From: Rhizobium sp. AAP43
GTDB lineage: Bacteria > Pseudomonadota > Alphaproteobacteria > Rhizobiales > Rhizobiaceae
DNA: 64,000 nucleotides
Direction of reading: 5' to 3'
Assembly: GCF_001296045.1 (NCBI RefSeq)
Contig: NZ_LJHS01000008.1
Coordinates: 1-64,000, forward strand
Shown here: in pieces, positions 17,827 through 27,274 of the stretch
Layout of the letters: each line of letters starts with the position of its first letter
Position numbering within the stretch: position 1 is the first letter of the stretch
Translations under genes and position numbers: made by a program
The notes under the pieces: generated by a model
Told to the model about the DNA's origin: nothing
The model's input: only the letters and a program-made list of their open reading frames with translations
Database searches by the model: none

Positions 17827-18521
17827 TGACCATCACCATCGGTCTGCCCTCCAAGGGCCGCATGAAGGATGATAGCTCCGCCATCTTCGAAAAGGCGGGC
17901 ATGAAGATCGTCGCCGTCGGCAATGACCGCTCCTATCGCGGCCGTGTCGAAGGGCTCGACGATGTCGAGATCGCCTATCTCTCGGCTTCCGAAATCTCGC
18001 GCGAGATCGGCAATGGCACGGTGGATTTCGGCGTGACGGGGGAAGACCTGATCCGCGAGGGGCTGGCCGATGCCGATGCCCGCGTCGAAATATCGGCCCG
18101 TCTCGGCTTCGGACATGCGGACGTGGTCGTCGCCGTTCCCGAGATCTGGCTCGACGTCGATACGATGGCCGACCTCGGCGATGTCGCCGCCGAATTCCGC
18201 ACCCGCCATGGCCGGCGCCTGGCGATTGCCACCAAATACTGGCGCCTAACCCAGCAGCATTTCTCGCGCCAGCATGGAATCCAGCTCTACCGGATCGTCG
18301 AAAGCCTGGGCGCCACAGAAGGCGCGCCCGCCGCCGGCCAGGCGGATATCATCGTCGATATCACCTCGACCGGCTCGACCTTGAAGGCGAACCACCTGAA
18401 AGTGCTGTCGGATGGTGTGATCCTGCGCTCCGAGGCCTGCCTTGTGCGGGCAAGAAAGCCGGAGCATGAGGGCAATGCAATGATCAATCGCATCATCGAG
18501 GCTGTGCGCGGCGTCCTCTAA
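17826..18521 (+). CDS. hisG: ATP phosphoribosyltransferase catalytic subunit, short form
   Basis: First enzyme of histidine synthesis, joining ATP and PRPP. At 231 residues it is the short form that lacks the C-terminal regulatory domain, consistent with hisZ directly upstream. Visible motifs are [10 protein letters not shown] at the N-terminus, [13 protein letters not shown], and the PRPP-binding loop in [19 protein letters not shown]. The start codon overlaps the hisZ stop, implying translational coupling. The protein ends [11 protein letters not shown]. Confidence 0.97.
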   Translation: MTITIGLPSKGRMKDDSSAIFEKAGMKIVAVGNDRSYRGRVEGLDDVEIAYLSASEISREIGNGTVDFGVTGEDLIREGLADADARVEISARLGFGHADVVVAVPEIWLDVDTMADLGDVAAEFRTRHGRRLAIATKYWRLTQQHFSRQHGIQLYRIVESLGATEGAPAAGQADIIVDITSTGSTLKANHLKVLSDGVILRSEACLVRARKPEHEGNAMINRIIEAVRGVL

Positions 18522-18539
18522 ACGCTGGCGAGAGAGCTT

Positions 18540-18654
18540 CGCCTCTCCTCCTGACCTCTCCACCCGAGCGGGGAGAGGGGACAACATGCCTTGGCGGTCT
18601 CGCTCCTCTCATCGCCTGCTGGGAAAAGGTGTCCCGAAGGGTGGATGAGGGGCA
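18540..18654. repeat. Rhizobial-type intergenic repeat downstream of hisG
   Basis: CCTCTCC and GGGGAGAGG form a hairpin at about 18552-18577, followed by a second part resembling TCCCGAAGGGTGGATGAGGGG. Hairpin-plus-tail sequences of this style (gene-flanking, GC-rich, CTCTCC...GGAGAGG and CCCTTCGGGA cores) are dispersed in rhizobial genomes. It has no coding capacity. It sits between hisG and the convergent DoxX gene. Confidence 0.6.
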
Positions 18655-18664
18655 ATCGCTCACG

Positions 18665-18702
18665 AAAAAAACCCGCCGGATCGCTCCAGCGGGTTTCTTT
18701 TT
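18665..18702. terminator. Bidirectional terminator between hisG and doxX
   Basis: AAACCCGC and GCGGGTTT form a perfect eight-pair stem with A-rich sequence on the left and CTTTTT on the right. It can therefore end transcription from hisG (+) and from the converging DoxX gene (-). Confidence 0.85.
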
Positions 18703-18719
18703 GCCGGTTAGGGCAGGGA

Positions 18720-19154
18720 TCAGGCAGCCGAGCGACGGGCGTCGATCGAGTAGGCGCCGGCGCCGATGATGGCGAGAGCGATATAACCGCCGGCCAGCGT
18801 GATGTTCTTCATCAGCATGATCTGGTTCAGCGTGTTGATCCAGCCGAGCGCGCCTTCCGGCCAGCCTTCGATGGCAACGGTGCCGGAGTGGAAGACCAGA
18901 CCGGTGAACACGCAGAACAGCGCGATAGTCCAGGCGGTGAGCTTGGTCTGGAAACCAACGAGGATGAAGAGGCCGGCAACCAGCTCATAAAGGCCGGCAG
19001 CATAGGCGAGCAGGTCGGCAGCCGGCAGGCCGGCGCCGGTGATCATGCCGGCAGTTGCCGTCGGGTCGGTCAGCTTGCCGAAACCGGACAGGATGAAGAT
19101 GAAGGAGAGAAGAACGCGGACAAGGACCAGAAGGGCATTGTTTGTGGACGACAT
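18720..19154 (-). CDS. DoxX family membrane protein
   Basis: A 144-residue inner-membrane protein with four predicted helices. DoxX family marks are VRVLLSFIFILSGFGKLTDP at the N-terminus and YAAGLYELVAGLFILVGFQT, followed by MLMKNITLAGGYIALAIIGA. I chose the ATG at 19154 because a longer frame to 19250 adds a polar stretch in front of the first helix. Relatives are linked to thiosulfate or redox metabolism in other bacteria, but the role of this type is not defined. Confidence 0.88.
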   Translation of the reverse strand: MSSTNNALLVLVRVLLSFIFILSGFGKLTDPTATAGMITGAGLPAADLLAYAAGLYELVAGLFILVGFQTKLTAWTIALFCVFTGLVFHSGTVAIEGWPEGALGWINTLNQIMLMKNITLAGGYIALAIIGAGAYSIDARRSAA

Positions 19155-19309
19155 CGGGGGCTCCATAACGTTGGTGCTGTGCCGCTCCTCGGCGCCAGCC
19201 AGTGACGCACTAATGCCCGCTTTTCTGATCTCCGGATAGGTTGACGACATTTGACTATTCGTTCACAAAAACGAAACAGCAAATGCCATTCATCTGATCG
19301 TTGATGATC

Positions 19310-19867
19310 TCAGGCCGGTTTGACCGAGACTGGGGTGGGAAGCTGGAAGCGAGGGAAGATGAACAGGCCGACAATATTGCCGCCATTGTCGACAAGCCCG
19401 GACGACTCGCCGATGCAGAACAACGGCTGGCGATGGTTGTTTCCCACGATGATGGTTGTCGAATAGCAGAAGCGCGATGGTTCGGTTGCCGCCTGCTCGA
19501 ACAGCCTCAGGATATGCGCGCGATCTGCTGGATCGTAGCAGCGCATCATGGTCAGGAGGCCGATCTCCGGCGTATCCAGGCCATGAATAGTCCGGGCGCG
19601 CTCGCCCAATTGCAGCAATCCGTTGGTCAGATTACCAGTCCAGTCTTCGGACACGCCAAAACGACACGCGTCATCCGCCAGAAAGCCGCCGCGATCCGGC
19701 GGGCAATCGTATGGGTTGCCCATATCGAGTTCGGCATTTGCGATCTTAAACACTGTCTTCCCCAAACCCAGCAACAGGTAGCGGCTCTTGTGTGTCGACG
19801 CTGCGCGACCGGCCGCATTCCCGAAAATCCGCCTCTCGTCGGCGAACCGCCGCAGAGACCTTAACAT
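19310..19867 (-). CDS. Hypothetical protein, possibly PAS-like
   Basis: An open frame of about 185 residues from the ATG at 19867; a TTG start at 19978 would add 37. It is soluble, with no signal peptide. The order of elements (FGVSEDWTGNLTNGLLQLGE, then MMRCYDPADRAHILRLFEQA, then STTIIVGNNHRQPLFCIGES and GLFIFPRF) looks like a PAS core followed by a PAC-type sheet. This is an impression, not a firm family match. Codon use fits its neighbours, and no ribosome-binding site is obvious. It is monocistronic and flanked by two intergenic regions. Confidence 0.55.
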   Translation of the reverse strand: MLRSLRRFADERRIFGNAAGRAASTHKSRYLLLGLGKTVFKIANAELDMGNPYDCPPDRGGFLADDACRFGVSEDWTGNLTNGLLQLGERARTIHGLDTPEIGLLTMMRCYDPADRAHILRLFEQAATEPSRFCYSTTIIVGNNHRQPLFCIGESSGLVDNGGNIVGLFIFPRFQLPTPVSVKPA

Positions 19868-20075
19868 ACCAACACCGGCCCAGCCCGGCGGCGCAACCAC
19901 TATATTTTTCGCCTCACGAAACGCGTTTGTGAAGCATCGGCACAACCATCTCGTTCCCCAACGAGAATGAACGTACAACTGACGGATATCACGACGCCGT
20001 CGGGTTGAAAATGCCCTGCCACGTATGAGCGCAAGAAAAGAGGCGGCCGCGTCAAAGTGGAAAAGCCAGTTAGCA

Positions 20076-20090
20076 TTAAGAAATATTTAA
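20076..20090. promoter_or_regulatory. Candidate CtrA binding site
   Basis: TTAA-N7-TTAA (spacer GAAATAT) lies in an unusually AT-rich patch about 210 bp upstream of the minus-strand hypothetical gene and past the end of groEL. It matches the full CtrA consensus of alphaproteobacteria except for the final C. The match is short, so chance is possible. The 19868-20281 interval holds no gene that I can support apart from this site and the groEL terminator. Confidence 0.35.
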
Positions 20091-20207
20091 ATTGACTATC
20101 GTGCTGCGCACAAGCGCTGTGCGGCTGGGAAGCGTGCTTATTTTTGGACGTTTGATCAGAATCTGTCGCAGCCCTGCGTCTGGCATGCGTTACGGGTGTC
20201 CACAAGA

Positions 20208-20240
20208 GCGAAAAAAGGGCGGCCTTGCGACCGCCCTTCG
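20208..20240 (-). terminator. groEL terminator
   Basis: On the minus strand GAAGGGCGG and CCGCCCTT form a stem around TCGCAAGG, followed by TTTTTTCGC. It lies about 40 bp past the groEL stop, where the groESL transcript is expected to end. Confidence 0.85.
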
Positions 20241-20281
20241 TAAGACTGAACCGATGGTTCAGATGAAAGACCCGATGGGTC

Positions 20282-21958
<1,677 letters not shown>

Positions 21959-21991
21959 TCAGGATGAGAAGTGGAAATAACCGGCTCTAAG

Positions 21992-22288
21992 TCAGCCGAT
22001 AACGCCCATGATGTCGGCTTCCTTCATGATGAGGAGGTCGACGCCGTCGAGCTTCACTTCGGTGCCGGACCACTTGCCGAACAGAACGCGGTCGCCAACC
22101 TTGACGTCCAGCGCAATCTGCTTGCCGCTTTCGTCGCGGGCGCCCGGGCCAACGGCGATGACTTCGCCTTCAGCCGGCTTTTCCTTGGCGGTGTCGGGAA
22201 TGATGATGCCGCCCTTGGTCTTTTCTTCAGACTCGACGCGCTTGACTACAACGCGGTCGTGCAACGGGCGGAAATTGGTGCTTGCCAT
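21992..22288 (-). CDS. groS: 10 kDa co-chaperonin GroES
   Basis: Lid of the GroEL chamber, 98 residues. It contains [20 protein letters not shown], the mobile loop [19 protein letters not shown] and the roof region [10 protein letters not shown]. It ends [14 protein letters not shown]. First gene of the groESL operon, preceded by a CIRCE element and a sigma70/sigma32-like promoter. Confidence 0.98.
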   Translation of the reverse strand: MASTNFRPLHDRVVVKRVESEEKTKGGIIIPDTAKEKPAEGEVIAVGPGARDESGKQIALDVKVGDRVLFGKWSGTEVKLDGVDLLIMKEADIMGVIG

Positions 22289-22347
22289 TGTCTAATCCCT
22301 CGATCAAATGACACTCGCGATCCCGGACGGGATCACATCGGATACTA

Positions 22348-22374
22348 TTAGCACTCCCCCTAGAGGAGTGCCAG
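22348..22374. promoter_or_regulatory. CIRCE element (HrcA operator)
   Basis: TTAGCACTC-N9-GAGTGCCAG matches the consensus TTAGCACTC-N9-GAGTGCTAA with two differences, both in the right arm. It lies just downstream of the predicted groES promoter and 59 bp before the groES start, so bound HrcA would block transcription until heat stress. The hrcA gene itself is not in this window. Confidence 0.93.
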
Positions 22375-22382
22375 CGACTGTC

Positions 22383-22411
22383 AGATAAGAACAGGCTTGG
22401 ATTGAGTCAAG
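22383..22411 (-). promoter_or_regulatory. groESL promoter
   Basis: On the minus strand CTTGAC, a 17-bp spacer and TTATCT give a good rhizobial -35/-10 pair. The CTTG...TTATCTGAC layout would also suit the heat-shock sigma factor RpoH. The predicted transcription start falls at the edge of the CIRCE element, which supports the call. Confidence 0.65.
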
Positions 22412-22468
22412 GCAAGCGCGCAAAAATCCGATGCCTATCGTAAATGGCACCGGATGGCCTGTTAACCC

Positions 22469-22840
22469 TCAGAGAACCATGGTTTCGAAGGTGGTAAACT
22501 CGCTCTCTATGCCATGTTGGCTGAGGAATGCGGCAGGATCGAAGCCGTTTTCGGCATAAACCGCCGCCATTTCCTGCTTTGCCGCAAGCAGCGCGTCCCG
22601 GCTGTCCCATTCTGCAATGGTGATCACATAGACTTGGCCGTCGCGCTCGGATGAGGCCACGCGGCTCATCCTGCAATGCGGGTGGCTCCGGAGATGTCCG
22701 TCGATGAAGGCGAGGCGTTCGGCAAACGCCAGCCAATGGGCAAGCGGGCAGGTGAAGCGGTCGATCCGGAGAACGGTCGCGGGGGTGGCGAGTTGGTCAT
22801 TCATCGGCAAGGCGGATGCGTTCTTCATGCTGCGCTCCAT
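22469..22840 (-). CDS. Antibiotic biosynthesis monooxygenase (ABM) domain protein
   Basis: A 123-residue soluble protein of the dimeric alpha/beta-barrel (ABM) fold, a group of small heme-free monooxygenases and related proteins. RIDRFTCPLAHWLAFAERL starts the barrel, HPHCRMSRVA and QVYVITIAEWDSRDALLAAK form the next strands and helix. These proteins often act on quinones or other reactive small molecules. It is divergent from soxR, and the promoter facing it contains a SoxR box in the activating position, so redox-stress induction is likely. Confidence 0.8.
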   Translation of the reverse strand: MERSMKNASALPMNDQLATPATVLRIDRFTCPLAHWLAFAERLAFIDGHLRSHPHCRMSRVASSERDGQVYVITIAEWDSRDALLAAKQEMAAVYAENGFDPAAFLSQHGIESEFTTFETMVL

Positions 22841-22877
22841 AATTGTTCGATCTTGAATTTGAACCGGGACGCTGACA

Positions 22878-22908
22878 TGGATAGGACCTCAACCTTCATT
22901 GAGGTCAA
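22878..22908 (-). promoter_or_regulatory. SoxR box within a 19-bp-spaced promoter facing the ABM gene
   Basis: ACCTCAA-CCTTCA-TTGAGGT at 22886-22905 is a perfect seven-base inverted repeat and matches the SoxR operator core CCTCAA-N6-TTGAGG. On the minus strand it lies between a -35 TTGACC (22903-22908) and a -10 TATCCA (22878-22883) that are 19 bp apart. The overlong spacer is the hallmark of promoters activated by MerR-family proteins. The promoter points to the ABM gene, whose start is about 38 bp further on. Confidence 0.85.
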
Positions 22909-22921
22909 GGATCAAAAGTTT

Positions 22922-23374
22922 ATGGCAGAGCAAAAGCCAAAGAAGCCTGTTCTCCTGAGCGTAGGCGAGGTGGCGCGCCGTGCCGGTGTCGCCGTTTCGG
23001 CTCTGCACTACTACGAGCGGGAAGGGCTCATCCATTCGCTGCGCAGCGGCGGAAACCAGCGCCGTTTTCCGCGCGGCGTGCTGCGTCGGGTTGCCGTCAT
23101 CAAGGTCGCCCAGTCGCTGGGCCTGTCGCTTGCCGATATCTCCGCCGCCTTCGCAACCCTGCCAGACGACCGTCCGCCCTCTGTCTCCGACTGGCGCCGC
23201 TTGTCGGAAACCTGGCGAGCCGATCTCGACCGCCGCATCTCGCAACTTCAAGGGTTGCGAGAAAGGCTTGATGGCTGCATCGGCTGCGGTTGCCTGTCCC
23301 TGGAGGATTGTCCCTTGCGCAATGGCGACGATCAGCTTGGAAAGTCCGGCCCCGGCGCCAGGCTTCTGGCTTGA
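22922..23374 (+). CDS. soxR: Redox-sensitive transcriptional activator SoxR
   Basis: MerR-family regulator with a [2Fe-2S] sensor. Begun at the ATG at 22922 it has 150 residues. The helix-turn-helix covers LLSVGEVARRAGVAVSALHY followed by YEREGLIHSLRS. A dimerisation helix follows. The cluster cysteines are at 119, 122, 124 and 130 (CIGCGCLSLEDC, CX2CXCX5C). I reject the ATG at 22877 because it would place the SoxR box inside the gene. It probably controls the divergent ABM gene. In non-enteric bacteria SoxR usually responds to redox-active compounds such as phenazines. Confidence 0.95.
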   Translation: MAEQKPKKPVLLSVGEVARRAGVAVSALHYYEREGLIHSLRSGGNQRRFPRGVLRRVAVIKVAQSLGLSLADISAAFATLPDDRPPSVSDWRRLSETWRADLDRRISQLQGLRERLDGCIGCGCLSLEDCPLRNGDDQLGKSGPGARLLA

Positions 23375-23432
23375 CTGCGGCGGTGCTCGCCGCTCTTGTG
23401 GCGGCAGAATTGAGGAAAGACGGAAAGCCGGC

Positions 23433-24743
23433 ATGACAGAGACACGACCGACGTTTTCCGAACTCACCGCCGCCTTTACCCGCATCGGCCTCCTCTCCCT
23501 CGGCGGTCCCGCCGCCCAGATCGCGCTGATGCACAAGATCTGCGTCGAGGAAAAGCGCTGGATCGATGAGGATCGCTATCTGCATGCGCTGAACTATTGC
23601 ATGCTGCTACCGGGGCCTGAGGCGCAGCAGTTGGCAACCTATATCGGCTGGCTCCTGCATGGGTTGAGGGGCGGCATCGTCGCCGGTCTGCTCTTCGTGC
23701 TGCCGGGGCTTGCCGTCATTCTCGGCCTTTCATCCCTTTATGCCCTCTATCAGGATACCGGCATGGTGACCGGCCTGTTCTTCGGGCTGAAGGCAGCGGT
23801 GCTTGCCATCGTCATCGAAGCGCTGATCCGCATCGGCAAACGGGCTTTGAAAAGCGGTTTTCACCGCTGGATTGCCACCATCGCCTTCGTCGCGCTCTTC
23901 GTCTTTTCGCTGCCCTTTCCGCTGGTCGTGCTCTCCGCTGCCATCATTGGCCTTGCCCATGCGCGCATACGGCCCGGCACGGGCATGGAAATCGCAACGC
24001 CCGTAGGCCGTGGGCCGGCCTTCAGTCGCCAGCTCGGCATCGGCCTTGTCTGGATCGCCATCTGGCTGGCACCACTTCCGCTTCTCTGGCTCTTCCTGCC
24101 GGAGACAGCCTTGCCGGAGTTGCAGGCCTTTTTCTCCCGCATGGCCCTGGTCACCTTCGGTGGTGCCTATGCCGTACTTGCCTATGTCGCGCAGGTTGCC
24201 GTCGAACAGTATCAGTGGCTGCGACCGGGCGAGATGCTGGACGGGCTGGCGCTGGCCGAAACCACACCCGGACCGCTGGTCCTCGTCCTCTCCTATGTCG
24301 GCTTCCTCGCCGGTTTTCGCGAAAGCGGCCCTTTCGATCCGCTCCTGATCGGACTGCTCGGAGGTTTGCTCACCGCCTGGGCCACCTTCATTCCGAGCTT
24401 CCTCTTCATCTTTGCCGGGGCGCCCTATGTGGAGCGCCTGCGCGGCAACCGTCAGGTCAGTGCAGCCCTCTCCGCGATCACCGCCGCCGTCGTCGGCGTC
24501 ATCCTCAATCTCGCTCTCTGGTTCGCCCTGCATGTGATCTTCAAGGCGGTCGCAGAGGTCGAATTCGCAAGGCTCGGGCCGCTTGCCGCCGCCCTGCCGG
24601 TCCCGGACTGGTCGACGCTGGATGTTGAGGCTCTGCTGATTGCGATTATGGCCGCCATCCTGCTCTTCCGCTTCCATCAGGGGGTCGGTCGCACGCTTCT
24701 GGTGGCAGCCCTTCTCGGCCTCGCCATGCATGCGCTGATTTGA
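23433..24743 (+). CDS. chrA: Chromate transporter ChrA
   Basis: Inner-membrane carrier of the CHR family, giving chromate resistance in characterised members. It has 436 residues, the long two-domain form. The first CHR repeat begins FTRIGLLSLGGPAAQIALMH and contains LNYCMLLPGPEAQQLATYIG. The second repeat has FFSRMALVTFGGAYAVLAYV and ALAETTPGPLVLVLSYVGFL. Both repeats keep the GG and PGP motifs. The start at 23433 replaces an upstream in-frame start that overlaps soxR. It lies 58 bp after soxR and may be cotranscribed, linking it to redox stress by position. Confidence 0.93.
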   Translation: MTETRPTFSELTAAFTRIGLLSLGGPAAQIALMHKICVEEKRWIDEDRYLHALNYCMLLPGPEAQQLATYIGWLLHGLRGGIVAGLLFVLPGLAVILGLSSLYALYQDTGMVTGLFFGLKAAVLAIVIEALIRIGKRALKSGFHRWIATIAFVALFVFSLPFPLVVLSAAIIGLAHARIRPGTGMEIATPVGRGPAFSRQLGIGLVWIAIWLAPLPLLWLFLPETALPELQAFFSRMALVTFGGAYAVLAYVAQVAVEQYQWLRPGEMLDGLALAETTPGPLVLVLSYVGFLAGFRESGPFDPLLIGLLGGLLTAWATFIPSFLFIFAGAPYVERLRGNRQVSAALSAITAAVVGVILNLALWFALHVIFKAVAEVEFARLGPLAAALPVPDWSTLDVEALLIAIMAAILLFRFHQGVGRTLLVAALLGLAMHALI

Positions 24744-24843
24744 GTGAGGCGGCGAATTTGCGTTTGGGTGACGCCGCGCCCCTTGCCTTGGCAGCATTCC
24801 TTTGCCATGTCAGCGGGCACAATCAGAGCAGTCAGGAACAAAG

Positions 24844-25692
24844 ATGGCCCGCAGCATTACCACCCTTGGCGACGTGACGGACGCTTACGACGTCATTCTG
24901 TGTGACGTCTGGGGTGTTTTGCACAATGGCATCGATGCCTTTCCGCTCGCCGGCGAAGCGCTGACGGCCGCCCGCGAAAAAGGCCTGACGGTGGTCCTGA
25001 TCACCAATTCGCCGCGGCCCGCGATCGGCGTCATTCCGCAGCTGCGCGCCATCGGCGTGCCGGATACCGCCTATGACCGCATTGTCACCTCGGGTGACGT
25101 GACCCGCACACTGATTGCCGCCGGTCCGAAAAAGGTCTTCCTGCTCGGCCCCGAACGCGACATGCCGCTCTTCGACGGTCTCGACGTGACGGTGGTCTCG
25201 GCCGACGAAGCCGATTGCGTCGTCTGCACCGGCTTCTTCGACGATGAGGTCGAGACGCCGGAAGATTACCGCGACATGCTGACCGCCTTTGTTGCGCGCA
25301 AGGTGCCGCTGATCTGCGCCAACCCCGATCTCGTGGTCGAGCGCGGCCATCGCATCATCCCCTGCGCCGGCGCTGTCGCCGCCTTTTACGTCACGCTCGG
25401 CGGCGAAACCCGCATTGCCGGCAAGCCGCATGCGCCGATCTATGAGGAAACGCTTGCCGCTGCCCGCGAAGCCCGGGGCGATGTCGACATGACCCGCGTG
25501 CTCGCCATCGGCGACGGCATGCCGACCGACGTCAAGGGTGCGGTCGATGCAGGCCTTGATCTGCTCTATATCTCCGGCGGCATCCATGCTGCCGAATATG
25601 CGACCGGCGGCGTGACCGACGAGGACCGGCTGCATGTCTACCTCGACCGCGAAAAGGTCGCGCCGCAATACTGGATGCACCGGCTGGCGTGA
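24844..25692 (+). CDS. HAD-superfamily hydrolase, TIGR01459 type
   Basis: A 282-residue phosphatase of the NagD-like HAD subgroup. Motif I is DVILCDVWGVLHNG, motif II is TVVLITNSPRP, and the metal-binding motif is VLAIGDGMPTDVKGAVDAG. The C2-type cap lies between II and III, about residues 80-190. Members are usually annotated as sugar- or nucleotide-phosphate phosphatases without a proven substrate. ATG 24844 follows AAAG-type sequence; a frame back to 24802 adds unrelated residues. It lies just ahead of ribF (13 bp), which may mean a role near flavin or nucleotide metabolism. Confidence 0.9.
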   Translation: MARSITTLGDVTDAYDVILCDVWGVLHNGIDAFPLAGEALTAAREKGLTVVLITNSPRPAIGVIPQLRAIGVPDTAYDRIVTSGDVTRTLIAAGPKKVFLLGPERDMPLFDGLDVTVVSADEADCVVCTGFFDDEVETPEDYRDMLTAFVARKVPLICANPDLVVERGHRIIPCAGAVAAFYVTLGGETRIAGKPHAPIYEETLAAAREARGDVDMTRVLAIGDGMPTDVKGAVDAGLDLLYISGGIHAAEYATGGVTDEDRLHVYLDREKVAPQYWMHRLA

Positions 25693-25705
25693 GGCGACGG
25701 CAATC

Positions 25706-26686
25706 ATGACGGTTTTCCACCGCAACGAAAAAAAAGAACCGCTGCCGGCAGCCTTGCGCGGCGGCGTGGTGGCGATCGGCAATTTCGACGGCGTTCATCG
25801 CGGCCATCAGGCCGTGCTGAACCGGGCGCTGGAGCGCGCCGAGGCGCTTGGCGTGCCCGCCCTGGTGCTCACCTTCGAGCCGCATCCGCGCTCCGTCTTC
25901 AATCCGGATAAGCCCGTCTTCCGGCTGACGCCGGCCCCCATCCGCGCCCGCATCCTGGAAGCCATGGGCTTCCATTCCGTCATCGAATATCCCTTCGACC
26001 GCGAATTTTCGCAGCGCTCTGCCGATGATTTCGTCCGGGCCATCCTGGTTGACTGGATCGGCGCCAAGGAAGTCGTCACCGGCTTTGATTTCCACTTCGG
26101 CAAGGGCCGTGAGGGTGGCCCTGCCTTCCTGATGGAGGCCGGTAGTCGCCATGGCTTCGGCGTCAGCCTGATCGATGCCTTCCGCGATGAGGGCGCCGAG
26201 GTGATCTCGTCGAGCCGCATCCGCCAACTTCTGGGCGAGGGTGATGTGACCCAGGCCGCCGGTCTTCTGGGATACCGCTTCACCCTTGAGGCGGAAGTGA
26301 TGAAGGGCCAGCAGCTTGGCCGCACCCTGGGCTTCCCAACCGCCAACATGCATCTGCCGCCGGAAGCGATGCTCCGGCCCGGCATTTACGCCGTGCGTTT
26401 CCGTCGCCCCGATGGCATCATTCGCGATGGTGTCGCAAGCTTCGGCTACCGTCCGACCGTGACCGATCACGGCGATCCCTGGCTCGAAACCTTCGTCTTC
26501 GATTTCTCTGGCGATCTCTATGGCGAGATCTGTTCGGTCTCCTTCTTCGGCCATCTGCGCGACGAGTGGAAATTCGACGGTCTCGATCCGCTGGTTGCCC
26601 AGATCCGCAAGGACGAGGAAGAGGCGAGGGCGCTTCTCGCAGGCGTCAAGCCGATGGGCGAACTGGACGCCAAGATTGCCTTCTGA
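25706..26686 (+). CDS. ribF: Bifunctional riboflavin kinase/FAD synthetase
   Basis: Makes FMN from riboflavin and then FAD. It has 326 residues. The N-terminal FAD synthetase (nucleotidyltransferase) domain has AIGNFDGVHRGHQ and FHFGKGREGG. The C-terminal riboflavin kinase domain has LGRTLGFPTANMHLP and GVASFGYRPTV, and ends in a helix typical of the family. I begin it at the ATG at 25706, 13 bp after the HAD gene; the earlier in-frame ATG overlaps that gene. No FMN riboswitch is seen upstream. Confidence 0.96.
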   Translation: MTVFHRNEKKEPLPAALRGGVVAIGNFDGVHRGHQAVLNRALERAEALGVPALVLTFEPHPRSVFNPDKPVFRLTPAPIRARILEAMGFHSVIEYPFDREFSQRSADDFVRAILVDWIGAKEVVTGFDFHFGKGREGGPAFLMEAGSRHGFGVSLIDAFRDEGAEVISSSRIRQLLGEGDVTQAAGLLGYRFTLEAEVMKGQQLGRTLGFPTANMHLPPEAMLRPGIYAVRFRRPDGIIRDGVASFGYRPTVTDHGDPWLETFVFDFSGDLYGEICSVSFFGHLRDEWKFDGLDPLVAQIRKDEEEARALLAGVKPMGELDAKIAF

Positions 26687-26774
26687 CGCCCGTGCACCTG
26701 TGTGCCGCGGGTTGATTGTCTCCAACCGAAACCTCGGCCGACCCACCCGGCCCGACATCAGAAAGCCCGCACCC

Positions 26775-27002
26775 ATGGCCCGCCGCCCCATCAATCCCAA
26801 GGACGCCGCCGAAGCCCTGTTCCGTCCGACCCCAAAGCCGGTCGCACCCGCCGTGGAACGCCGCGCAGCGCCGGAGGCCAAGCAGCTTGTCTCGCTGCGC
26901 ATCGACAGCGCCGTGCTGGAGCACTTCCAGGCCGAGGGCCCCGGCTGGCAGGACCGCATCAATGATGCGCTGCGGGCGGTGGTTGAGGCGGATAGGGGCT
27001 GA
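26775..27002 (+). CDS. BrnA-like antitoxin domain protein (orphan)
   Basis: A 75-residue protein with a basic, proline-rich N-terminus (MARRPINPKDAAEALF) and a C-terminal ribbon-helix-helix type domain: LVSLRIDSAVLEHFQAEG then WQDRINDALRAVV. This ending is the BrnA/DUF4415 signature. No BrnT toxin gene precedes it; the neighbour upstream is ribF, 88 bp away. It may be a repurposed DNA-binding protein. The in-frame ATG at 26520 overlaps ribF and is not used. The 27003-27274 interval after it shows no gene. Confidence 0.8.
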   Translation: MARRPINPKDAAEALFRPTPKPVAPAVERRAAPEAKQLVSLRIDSAVLEHFQAEGPGWQDRINDALRAVVEADRG

Positions 27003-27274
27003 GCCGGGCTTGCGCCGCTTTCACGAGTTGGCGTCGGAACCGTCCGAAGCGCGCGTCAAACCTCTTCCCATGGACGCGAAAACCTCTTAAACAACGGCCA
27101 CCATGACCCGATATCGTCGCTTGATGATAGACTTGCGAATTATTGGCCCGGCCTTCTGCGCGCATTGATTGCTGCCGGAGGGTCCGGGTTTTCGGTGCTT
27201 CCCAAGCGCCACATCTCATTCCGATATCCCGTTCGCATGCGCGGCAAACGCGCCAGAGACGATTGCAAGGCTCC

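Noticed and set aside
16533..18654. The GC-rich repeats around hisZ-hisG as a CRISPR array.
   Set aside because: There is no regular spacer pattern; the units are palindromes at unequal distances.
20100..20210. A tRNA or structured RNA gene downstream of groEL.
   Set aside because: No acceptor-stem or T-loop pattern could be folded by eye; only the groEL terminator is supported.
25634..25706. FMN riboswitch upstream of ribF.
   Set aside because: Only 13 bp separate ribF from the preceding gene, and no RFN-type conserved sequence is present.
27003..27274. T-box leader upstream of ileS.
   Set aside because: No T-box sequence or terminator/antiterminator is present; T-boxes are not expected in this bacterial group.
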